A stretch of 64,000 nt of DNA, from positions 29,512,580 through 29,576,579 of the forward strand of contig CM051510.1 in the NCBI GenBank assembly GCA_028015205.1. Direction: 5' to 3'. Below are positions 55,812 through 64,000 of the stretch, piece by piece (the first letter of the stretch is position 1; the number at the start of each line of letters is the position of its first letter). Under the pieces are notes generated by a model that was given only the letters and a program-made list of their open reading frames with translations, was not told the DNA's origin and searched no databases. Source of the stretch: Mytilisepta virgata (taxonomy: Eukaryota > Mollusca > Bivalvia > Mytilida > Mytilidae). Position numbers and translations under genes: made by a program.

Positions 55812-56270
55812 ATGGCATCGAAAACGCCTCTCGTTGATTTAGTGGTTCCTGCTAGATATTTAATACCTGTGGATCTTTCTAACACCAAAGCAAAACCACA
55901 AAGGAAAAGGAAATTACTTCTAACCAAAGTGAAGAGAACCAAACGGCTGGATAACACAAGTGGAGGACCCAACAAAGTGGATCCAAACAAGAAATGTAAA
56001 AAGTGTCAAACGAACAAGAGCTTTGCGGACTTCTACAAAAACATGAATATCTGCAAGGGATGTAGAAGGATTGACAACGATTGGAAAAGACTTAAAAGAG
56101 ACCTCATCAGAAAAGTGAAATCTGAACTGCAACAATGTCGAAACGAATACTTTGCCAAACGCTTGTGTATGAATCAACAAGCCGCTGAGGAACCTGTATC
56201 TAATATAAGCACTTGCAGGACGACCGGAACTCATTCTGCTATCGACTACCAGGAAATAAAGACGTCTTAA
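55812..56270 (+). CDS. Zinc-ribbon protein, right-arm copy
   Basis: Identical in sequence and context to 54068-54526 on the other arm: 152 aa, ribbon cysteines 62/65/81/84, basic flanks. It has two copies by palindromy, so any dosage comes from both arms. Confidence 0.5.
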   Translation: MASKTPLVDLVVPARYLIPVDLSNTKAKPQRKRKLLLTKVKRTKRLDNTSGGPNKVDPNKKCKKCQTNKSFADFYKNMNICKGCRRIDNDWKRLKRDLIRKVKSELQQCRNEYFAKRLCMNQQAAEEPVSNISTCRTTGTHSAIDYQEIKTS

Positions 56271-56702
56271 ATGTATACCTGTGGATACCAATCCAAGCAA
56301 AACTTTAACCTAGTGCGACACAAAAAGAATGCACATGGTATTGAAGAGGATTCAACAGACTATAGTGATTCAGCTTCAGACACCACCACAGAAGCCGATA
56401 ACGATGAATCGGAACAAAGTAGTGACCATGGATCCAACGAAGACTCCGAAGAGCTTTGCGAACAGTCCCTATGGGAAGTCGTTTTGAACATAACATTTCA
56501 AGTACATCAATCGGAATACTCACAGACAGTAAACGAAGTAGTGGAAGCCGGAATGGAAGAAGACAAGGCACGCTTGGCAGCATATAGAGACATGTTTGAC
56601 TCATACAGAGACGAAGTACGAAAGCATTACCTCGGACTGGTGTCCTGGCATCAAGACATAAATAAAGACCCCGTACATAGAGAGATCAAGAAAAACGGCT
56701 AA
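56271..56702 (+). CDS. C2H2-finger-like acidic ORF, right-arm copy
   Basis: Identical to 53636-54067, including the missing first zinc cysteine and the TAA-ATG abutment with the zinc-ribbon ORF. The shared defect shows it predates, or was copied with, the inverted duplication. Confidence 0.45.
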   Translation: MYTCGYQSKQNFNLVRHKKNAHGIEEDSTDYSDSASDTTTEADNDESEQSSDHGSNEDSEELCEQSLWEVVLNITFQVHQSEYSQTVNEVVEAGMEEDKARLAAYRDMFDSYRDEVRKHYLGLVSWHQDINKDPVHREIKKNG

Positions 56703-56897
56703 ACGCTGGAGAGAATAGGAAGACTACGAATCAAAAGAATCATGGGATTAGGCCGTAGAAAAACGAAAATATCTGCTTAACCGTGTATTGAACGACTACG
56801 ACCCACCTCCAGCTGAAGACAGCAATGACTCTATGTGACGGAGGAATTGGAACATATTACAAAGAAAAACAGAAAAAAATATAACAAAAAAAGGGAA

Positions 56898-57048
56898 GGA
56901 GGGTAATGCAGCCTATATATGTTTATACATATATATAGCCAGTCACAAGCCTGGACAAATGCAGAGTGCCCTTAAAAAATTGAGCAGGATTAATGCAGCC
57001 TATCTTATGATAGCCAGTCACAAGCCTGGATAAATGCAGAGTGGACTT
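56898..57048 (-). repeat. Two-copy repeat with AT hairpin, right arm
   Basis: Mirror of 53290-53440. Confidence 0.65.
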
Positions 57049-57116
57049 TTAAATAACCCGGATCTAAGGGTGCTCTCGCACAGATCCAATCTTTGACTAA
57101 CGACAATCGACCACCA

Positions 57117-57431
57117 CTAGCAACAGCGGCGAAAACAGCGACAAGTTGCCCCAAAACTGAAATGAGGTAAGGTCATCATTAGCAGAGCAAGAGAAAAACA
57201 GCGATGAGCAGCAAAAAGCAAGAGAATGGGTGCAGCCATCTTTGATGTCCATCTAACATCATCGAGACAGAGAACATTCGTCCCCGTCCTGGAATGGAAG
57301 TATCTTAGTTCTCCGGTCTCTGCGTTTCTCAGTATAAATCCAAACGACACGTTGATCTTGAAGGTCGTATTTTGTAGGTTGAATGTGTGGCGAACCATAT
57401 CAGGAAAGGTGGCGGATGTAATCTCGTTCAT
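57117..57431 (-). pseudogene. Polinton polymerase-N-terminus-like fragment, right arm
   Basis: Mirror copy of 52907-53221 with the same truncation after T-S-K-M-A-A-P. It shows that neither arm holds an intact polymerase. Confidence 0.4.
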
Positions 57432-57631
57432 CCTGAACACGATTGTCGGTATTTTCCTCTGTCCGGGTGGACTGCCAGTGCCTCAGATACAAAACCCCGG
57501 TATCGGGATCTTCTGGCAACACTATATATACATGTATATATGTAGACAGTTACAAGTTTGTCAATGCAGAGTAGTCTCATGTCATAAATGTATAAAAGGA
57601 AGTGAAGATAATCAGAGAAGTCATTCGTACG
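57432..57631. promoter_or_regulatory. Divergent TATA promoter pair, right arm
   Basis: Mirror of 52707-52906; TATAAAAG at 57591-57598 faces right, and TATATATAG at 57522-57530 faces left. Confidence 0.5.
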
Positions 57632-57862
57632 ATGGACCCCTTCCAAGCATACGAGAGAATCGTCACTGCCATGTTCGAAGACGGTGTGGTGAACCAAGGA
57701 AGACTGATCGTATTGTCGGCGTTTACTCGTACCTATTGTGAACAGTTTCCGGATTGGGCGCCGCATATTTGGACAGTGTATCATCGTGTTGATCTATCGA
57801 AAAGGTTGGAATTGACCAATGAAAATGACAGATTTTCGACCAATCGGAGCGGAAGAAGTTAA
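57632..57862 (+). CDS. Bcl-2 BH1-like small protein, right-arm copy
   Basis: Identical to 52476-52706. The BH1-like F-x-D-G-V ... N-x-G-R segment sits near the N-terminus; no other BH motif seen. Tentative. Confidence 0.45.
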   Translation: MDPFQAYERIVTAMFEDGVVNQGRLIVLSAFTRTYCEQFPDWAPHIWTVYHRVDLSKRLELTNENDRFSTNRSGRS

Positions 57863-57947
57863 CCAATCACGATGTCTTAAAGATAGCCAATCCTGTTTCG
57901 AGTTTCATGATATAAGACCCAATCCAGTCCATCTTTACAAATATATA

Positions 57948-57958
57948 TATATAAATAG
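57948..57958 (+). promoter_or_regulatory. TATA element of the PC4-like gene, right arm
   Basis: TATATAAATAG, 31 bp before the ATG. Confidence 0.5.
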
Positions 57959-57988
57959 ACCAGCTAGAAAAAGAATCAGTCAGCCGAC

Positions 57989-58504
57989 ATGCCACGTAAA
58001 GAAAAGAAAACCAAAGACCAGACCGAGAGCGATATCGTCCAAGACGCCATGACAGCTTCCGATATTCCTTTGAAAGTACCATTGGGTGGAGGACGTTATG
58101 CAGAGCTGACAGAATGGAATGGCAGTAAAAGAGTAGATCTCAGATTTTGGGAAAGTGAAACGGTGCCCACCAAGACCGGAGTCAGCCTGTCGTTAATGCA
58201 GTGGAAAATGTTGTGCAGTACCACAGAAGTGGTGGACGATTTGATCGGTAGAGTACAGGACAAAGAACCGGTGGACTGGAGATATCATCTGGGAGAAGAT
58301 GTTTATGTCATCATTAAAGCACCCTCGCCTATCATTCACGTCAGAAAACATTTCGTGCCTAACGGAGAACTGACTTTACAACCGACCAAGAGAGGTATAA
58401 CACTGAGTTCCTACGAATGGCAAGAACTGAAGAAGATCGTACCTCTGTTTGAAGAGAAAGAACCAGAACTCAAAACATTGACTGATGTAGATTTTGTAAA
58501 ATAA
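57989..58504 (+). CDS. Tandem PC4-like (p15 coactivator) protein, right-arm copy
   Basis: Identical to 51834-52349: 171 aa with two PC4-type modules. It is the best-conserved-looking gene of the element, with a clean TATA box, an intact frame and recognisable signature residues in both modules. Its transcription runs outward, towards the minisatellite. Confidence 0.7.
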   Translation: MPRKEKKTKDQTESDIVQDAMTASDIPLKVPLGGGRYAELTEWNGSKRVDLRFWESETVPTKTGVSLSLMQWKMLCSTTEVVDDLIGRVQDKEPVDWRYHLGEDVYVIIKAPSPIIHVRKHFVPNGELTLQPTKRGITLSSYEWQELKKIVPLFEEKEPELKTLTDVDFVK

Positions 58505-58637
58505 AATATGAAACTGTTTCATTTGTGTTGGTCGTCGATAAATATCCCAGTATACAATCACCACGATCAGTCTTGATCTACCAATCAAACCGACAACATG
58601 AGTACCGAGTGGCCTTCCGATCATCAGCAGTAAACCC

Positions 58638-58938
58638 ATTCCTTGCGTAGCAGCAGCAGGAGCGAAATGAGCACGCGAGTAAGGTCCTGAGTAGGGATGA
58701 GCAGCAAAGAGCAAGAGAAGAGCAGCGATGAGCAGTGATGAGCAGCAATGAGCAAGAGAAGAGCAGTTGTGAGCAGCGATGAGCAAGAGATGAGCAGAAA
58801 TGAGCACGCGAGTAAGGCCCTGAGTAGGGATGAGCAGCAAAGAACAAGAAAGGATCAGCGATGAGCAAGAGAAAAAACAGCGATGAGCAAGAGAAGAACA
58901 GCGATAACGAACAGCAAAAAGCAACAGGAGCAGTAGTG
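58638..58938 (-). repeat. Degenerate GCTCATCGCTG array, right arm
   Basis: Mirror of 51400-51700. Confidence 0.6.
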
Positions 58939-58997
58939 GCAGCGAAAACAGAGACAAGTAGCCCCAAAAAACGAAATAAGCACGCGAGTAAGGTAAG

Positions 58998-61453
58998 GAG
59001 TAGCGATGAACAACAAAGGACAAGAGAAAAACAGTGATGAGCAACAAAGAGCGAGAGAAAAACAGCCATAAGCAGTAAAGAGCAAGAGAAAAACAGCGAT
59101 GAGCAGTAAAGAACGAGAGAAAAACAGCGATGACCAGTAAAGAACAAGAGAAAAACATTGATGAGCAGTAAAGAGCAAGAGAAAAACAGTGATGAGCAAC
59201 AAAGAACAAGAGAAAAAACAGCGATGAGAAGCATAGAGCAAGAGAAAAACAGCGATGAGCAGTAAAGAGCAAGAGAAAAACAGCGATGACCAGTAAAGAA
59301 CAAGAGAAAAACAGTGATGAGCAGTAAAGAGCAAGAGAAAAACAGTGATGAGCAACAAAGAACAAGAGAAAAACAGCGATGAGAAGCATAGAGCAAGAGA
59401 AAAACAGCGATGAGCAGTAAAGAGCAAGAGACAAACAGCGATGAGCTACAAAAACCAAGAGAAAAACAGCGATAAGCAGTAAAGAACAAGAGAAAAACAG
59501 TGATGGGCAGTAAAGAGCAAGAGAAAAACAGTGATGAGCAACAAAGAACAAGAGAAAAAACAGCGACGAGCAGTAAACAGCACGAGAAAAATAGCGACGA
59601 GCAACAAAAACCAAGAGAAAAACAACGATGAGCAACAAAGAGCGAGAGAAAAACAGCGATGAGCAGTAAAGAGCACGTGGAAAACAGCGATGAGCTACAA
59701 AAACCAAGAGAAAAACAGCGATAAGCAGTAAAGAACAAGAGAAAAACAGTGATGAGCAGTAAAGAGCAAGAGAAAAACAGTGATGAGCAACAAAGAACAA
59801 GAGAAAAAACAGCGACGAGCAGTAAACAGCACGAGAAAAATAGCGACGAGCTACAAAAACCAAGAGAAAAACAGCGATGAGCAGCAAAGAGCACGAGAAA
59901 AACAGCGATGAGCAGCAAAGAGCACGTGGAAAACAGCGATGAGCTACAAAAACCAAGAGAAAAACAGCGATGAGCAGTAAAGAGCAAGAGAAAAACAGTG
60001 ATGAGCAGTAAAGAACAAGAGAAAAAACAGCGACGAGCAGTAAAGAGCAAGAGAAAAACAGTGATGAGCAGTAAAGAACAAGAGAAAAACCAGCGACGAG
60101 CAGCAAAGAGTACGAGAAAAACAGTGATGAGCTACAAAAACCAAGAGAAAAACAGCGATAAGCAGTAAAGAACGAGAGAAAAACAGTGATGAGCAGTAAA
60201 GAACAAGAGAAAAACAGTGATGAGCAGCAAAGAACGAGAGAAAAACAGTGATGAGCAGTAAAGAACAAGAGAAAAACAGTGATGAGCAGCAAAGAACAAG
60301 AGAAAAACAGCGATGAGCAGCAAAGAGTACGAGAAAAACAGTGATGATCAACAAAGAGCGAGAGAAAAACAGCCATAAGCAGTAAAGACCAAGAGAAAAA
60401 CAGCGATGAGCAGTAAAGAACAAGAGAAAAACAGTGATGAGCAGTAAAGAACAAGAGAAAAACAGCGATGAGCAGCAAAGAACAAGAGAAAAACAGCGAC
60501 GAGCAGCAAAGAACAAGAGAAAAACAGCGACGAGCAGCATAGAGCACGAGAAAAACAGCGACGAGCAGTAAAGAGCAAGAGACAAACAGCCATGAGCTAC
60601 AAAAACCAAGAGAAAAACAGCGATAAGCAGTAAAGAACAAGAGAAAAACAGTGATGAGCAGTAAAGAGCAAGAGAAAAACAGTGATGAGCAACAAAGAAC
60701 AAGAGAAAAAACAGCGACGAGCAGTAAACAGCACGAGAAAAACAGTGACGAGCAGCAAAGAGCACGAGAAAAACAGCGATGAGCTACAAAAACCAAGAGA
60801 AAAACAGTGATAAGCAGTAACGAGCAAGAGCCAAACAGCGATGAGCTACAAAAACCAAGAGAAAAACAGTGATAGGCAGTAAAGAACAAGAGAAAAACAG
60901 TGATGAGCAGTAAAGAACAAGAGAAAAACAGCGATGAGCAGCAAAGAACAAGACAAAAACAGCGATGAGCAGCAAAGAGTACGAGAAAAACAGTGATGAT
61001 CAACAAAGAGCGAGAGAAAAACATCCATAAGCAGTAAAGACCAAGAGAAAAACAGCGATGAGCAGTAAAGAACGAGAGAAAAACAGTGACGACCAGTAAA
61101 GAACAAGAGAAAAACAGTGATGAGCAGTAAAGAGCAAGAGAAAAACAGCGATGAGCAGCAAAGAACAAGAGAAAAACAGCGATGAGCAGCAAAGAGTACG
61201 AGAAAAACAGTGATGATCAACAAAGAGCGAGAGAAAAACAGCCATAAGCAGTAAAGACCAAGAGAAAAACAGCGATGAGCAGTAAAGAACGAGAGAAAAA
61301 CAGTGACGACCAGTAAAGAACAAGAGAAAAACAGTGATGAGCAGTAAAGAGCAAGAGAAAAACAGTGATGAGCAACAAAGAACAAGAGAAAAACAGCGAC
61401 GAGCAGCAAAGAGCACGAGAAAAACAGCGATGAACAAGATAAGAGCAGCAATG
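58998..61453 (-). repeat. 31-bp minisatellite, ~79 units, right arm
   Basis: Mirror of 48885-51340. Unit-by-unit variants occur in the same order in both arms, so the arrays have not drifted apart. Confidence 0.9.
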
Positions 61454-61592
61454 ACGAACACCAACAAACAGCAGGAGCGGAAGCAGCAGCGAAAACACCG
61501 ACAAGTAACCCCAAGAATCTTAAATCAGCAGGTGAATATAGTCATTATTAGCGATGAGCAGCATGGAGCAGCGAAGAGCAAGCGAAGAGAAG

Positions 61593-62267
61593 CGAAGCAT
61601 AGAGCAATGAAATAGACCGCCGTTGCTAAGGACACCCCTCCATTGAGCGGTGACAAGCATCAACTTGAGGTAAGGGGACATAATCCAATCCTAGTCCTCA
61701 CAGAAAACATCACTCACAGATGAAAAGAGCGGGATAAGGGGAGATAATTCAATCAAAGATCCAGAGACGACCGAGAAGAGCGGGAAAAGGGAGATAATTC
61801 AATCTGGCTCAATCCACCCTTTGAAACATGACTTTGAAGCAGGCTGCAAAGCAGAACTAGTGTTAGGGTAAACGATTGTCTTTAGGGTGCTTTCAGGTCT
61901 GAGTACAGAACAGCGTTGAGCAGCAAAGAACAAGAGAAGAGCAGCGATGACCAAGAGAAGAGTAGCCATGAGCAGCAAAGAACGGGATGGGGCAAGAGAA
62001 GAGAAGTGAATGCAATGAAATGGACCGCCGTTGCTAAGGCGGTTGCTAAGGATACCCCTCCATTGGTGACAAGCATCACTTGGAGGTAAGGGGACATAAT
62101 CCAATCCTAGTCCTCACAGAAAATACCCACAGATGAAAAGAGCGGGATAAGGGGAGATAATCCAATAGTGTACTTCGTATACTCTCGGACATAACAGTGA
62201 GAGACCGATGAAAGAGCCAGAGACGACCGAGAAATGCGGGAAAAGGGGAGATAATTCAATCTGGTGA
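61593..62267 (-). repeat. ~0.24-kb block duplicated, right arm
   Basis: Mirror of 48071-48745. Confidence 0.75.
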
Positions 62268-62273
62268 AGCATG

Positions 62274-62678
62274 AAACTTCCGGGTCCGTGACTGACGTCA
62301 CTTCCGTCAATGGAGAAAATCCACTACTTCCGGTTGCACCAACCACTTCCGGTTCCGCCCGAACATGCGCAGACCACACATCCCGGTCCTACCACGTGAC
62401 TTACGTCACTTCCGGCAACAAATGGCGGAAAAAACACCCTACTTCCGGTTGCGCAAACCACTTCCGGTTCCGGTCACACATGCGCGGACGACACATCCGG
62501 GTCCTAGCACGTGACTTGCGTCACTTCCGTCGACAAATGGCGGGAAAAACCACTACTTCCGGTTGCGCATGCGCGCAAAAATCACTTCCGGTTCCGGTCA
62601 CGTGACTTCCGGTTCCGGTTACGTCACTTCCTGTGACGTCATTTCCGGTTCCGGTGACGTCACTTCCGGCTCCTCCAC
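62274..62678 (-). promoter_or_regulatory. Dense ETS/CRE/E-box motif array, right arm
   Basis: Mirror of 47660-48064: ten ACTTCCGG sites with interleaved TGACGTCA and CACGTG. Confidence 0.65.
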
Positions 62679-62723
62679 GCTCCTCCACCTCAAATGCTAA
62701 TTTAGAACCGCATACATACTACT

Positions 62724-62729
62724 GCTGTT
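62724..62729 (+). repeat. Target site duplication GCTGTT, right
   Basis: Matches 47609-47614. A second GCTGTT follows (native exon sequence encoding T-A-T-A). Confidence 0.9.
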
Positions 62730-63048
62730 GCTGTTTTAACATATACTGTGTCACCAGTTTGTAAATCTAACATATTGACAGATGTTCCTGTGTGATGGAC
62801 TTTATCACCGCTACCATATCCGTACTGCATTAAGGTAGAATTTTTGTATATATCAAAATACGCACCATTTGTGTTCGACACTACTGTTGCAGAAATATAA
62901 TAAAGCCCTGGAACTTGACATGTAAATACGCCTGTTGATCTGTATGCTGAAATGTCGGCTATATTTTCACTCGTTATAATTTGTGAAAATTTAATTATTG
63001 CACCAGAGGAGAGTGTTGTAGTAGCTGGAAAGCACCCTGTCAATGCGA
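62724..63048 (-). pseudogene. C1q exon, main piece (split by the palindrome)
   Basis: Opens after acceptor ATTTTAG in the standard phase with A-L-T-G-C-F and continues through GVFTCQVPGLYYISAT and D-T-V-Y-V-K-T-A-T-A. It then runs into the element and stops after a few foreign codons. It matches the intact C1q exon at 28772-29145 very closely. The final 16 residues lie at 47560-47608. Upstream exons (signal peptide, coiled coil) would be beyond 63048 and are not seen before the window ends. Confidence 0.9.
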
Positions 63049-63266
63049 CTAAAATAAACAAATACATGTAGTAGTTGATTTTAAATTATAAATGATACAG
63101 CAAAAAATTTGCTACAATAATAATACAGTCACATATATTTCGTCGAGTTACTATCCACTCTTCGGTGTTTTTTAAAAGCCTAATCAACAACCCAAACTAT
63201 TGAAAAGCAGATTTAAATGCAAATCGTCATTATCAAAGATAGGATAAAACCAGAAAAAGTAATGAT
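63049..63266 (-). other. Intron flank homologous to 29.15-29.39 kb
   Basis: Shares 'aacccaaactattg', 'tcattatcaaagatagga' and 'aaaccagaaa' in order with the intron of the intact C1q gene. This confirms segmental duplication. Confidence 0.6.
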
Positions 63267-63900
63267 ATACACAACGGGGGTGCGTTCATTATCGCATAGA
63301 TAGATATCTAGGGCATATCAGCTAGAATAGATGCTACGATTTTCAACGCAACCCGGATGACAAACAAAAGTTTTACTTGACAGAGTCAGTCTTCTATGAC
63401 ATCACACAATTATCACACTTTGTAAGCGGTGTCCACTATGAAGTGGAGCTACGGAGATTTTTACTATTTATCGCATAGCTAGCCTAGCTGCTACGTAGGG
63501 CTAGGTAGCCCTAACAATTCATACTAACTAGTAAATCTATTATGACGTCATACTTATATAAATTCATAAAAAACATATAAAACAAATTTTATATATGATT
63601 TAAGCATGCGTACGAAATTTGTACAAAGTCTGGCGCGATGTTCTAGCAGTAATAGGAGTTTTTCCATACCAAACGATTTTTTAAAATATTTTATTGATAT
63701 CGACGCCATTTTGCTAGGCTAGCTACGTAGCATATCGTTCAACATAGATAGATATGTAGGGCATAACAGCTAGGTTAACTGCTACGATATTGAACGCAAC
63801 CCGGATGACAAACAAAAGTTTTACTTGACACAGTCTTCTATGACCTCACACTATTATCACACTATGTAAGCGGTGTCCACTATGAAGTGTGACTGTAAGG
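63267..63900 (+). repeat. Direct repeat pair, ~180 bp, 455 bp apart
   Basis: 63267-63455 and about 63725-63900 share 'aacgcaacccggatgac', 'aaacaaaagttttacttgaca', 'cagtcttctatgac' and 'gtaagcggtgtccactatga'. CTAG/GCTAGC-rich palindromic sequence lies between them. Confidence 0.7.
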
Positions 63901-64000
63901 ACTTTCACCGCAACTTCGTGCTGTAAGGATATATTTCAACATCAGCTATCAGTTTTCTTATCCAGGAATTGTCACAATGCTTTACAATTTTAAATTTGAC

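Larger units (their letters stand above)
47615..62723. mobile_element. 15.1-kb palindromic Polinton/Maverick-like element
   Basis: Both ends read AGTAGTATGTATGCGG into the element and are flanked by GCTGTT duplicates. A 6-bp duplication and 5'-AG termini are diagnostic of Polintons/Mavericks (integrated relatives of adintoviruses), and 15.1 kb is in their size range. Unlike them, the whole element is an inverted repeat: positions pair as x and 110338-x from the ends to about 55125 with every compared stretch identical. Only within about 20 bp of the axis do the arms differ (one indel, two substitutions near 55136-55142). No integrase, ATPase, protease, capsid or polymerase core was found, so it must be non-autonomous. 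Arms carry PC4-like, BH1-like, polymerase-N-terminus-like, zinc-ribbon and C2H2-like ORFs. It disrupts a C1q exon. Confidence 0.85.

Noticed and set aside
47615..62723. Assembly or missed-adapter artefact as the explanation of the palindrome
   Set aside because: The flanks are not mirrored, carry complementary halves of one exon and a 6-bp duplication, and the arms differ at the axis. Collapse or mis-sizing of the minisatellite remains possible.
1..64000. tRNA, rRNA or other structured RNA genes
   Set aside because: No cloverleaf with A/B boxes or rRNA-like segment was recognised by eye; a covariance-model scan would be needed to exclude short ones.

Overview
The window looks like nuclear DNA of a bivalve mollusc, most likely a mussel (Mytilus or a close relative). 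The reasons are: AT-rich intron-containing genes, a tandem cluster of small C1q-domain genes (hugely expanded in bivalves), a peptide-GPCR-like gene, and very dense fold-back, Helitron-like and retroelement debris, including the '...ggtgctccggaagggtaagc...' repeat that I associate with Mytilus. The organism call is an inference; no marker gene is present.

Layout. 1-8.7 kb is repeat-rich with no gene recognised. 8.76-14.13 kb (+) is a four-exon gene for a secreted or membrane-anchored protein with a duplicated six-cysteine domain; the splice phases agree throughout. 16.4-19.0 kb (-) holds a C1q pseudogene split by a fold-back element, and then an intact C1q exon. 21.6-22.6 kb (-) is a class A GPCR with a 1-nt frameshift in a homopolymer. 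25.1-26.6 kb is an apparently intact Tc1-like transposon. 28.8-33.4 kb (-) is a complete three-exon C1q-domain gene (signal peptide, coiled coil, C1q). 35.8-37.3 kb is a 146-bp tandem repeat carrying a consensus estrogen-response-element palindrome in nearly every unit, with a Helitron-like 3' end. 32.4 and 38.1 kb hold dead reverse-transcriptase fragments. 38.8-47 kb is interspersed repeats.

47.6-62.7 kb is the outstanding object: a 15,109-bp, almost perfect palindrome (axis near 55,169; arms about 7.5 kb) inserted in the C1q exon of a fourth C1q gene. It is flanked by an exact 6-bp target duplication (GCTGTT) and its ends begin 5'-AGT. Those are the hallmarks of Polinton/Maverick (adintovirus-like) elements, but instead of a core of polymerase, integrase and capsid genes the element is an inverted duplication of one arm. 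Each arm carries, from the outside in: a dense array of ETS/CRE/E-box motifs, a duplicated 0.24-kb block, about 79 copies of a 31-bp minisatellite, a two-domain PC4-like gene, a divergent promoter driving a Bcl-2 BH1-like ORF and a fragment resembling the N-terminus of Polinton DNA polymerase B, a degenerate C2H2-like ORF, a zinc-ribbon ORF, and TTAGGG-like repeats near the axis.

The C1q genes form a cluster on one strand; homologous flanks around the copies at 28.2-29.4 kb and 47.2-47.6/62.7-63.3 kb show that they arose by segmental duplication before the palindrome landed.
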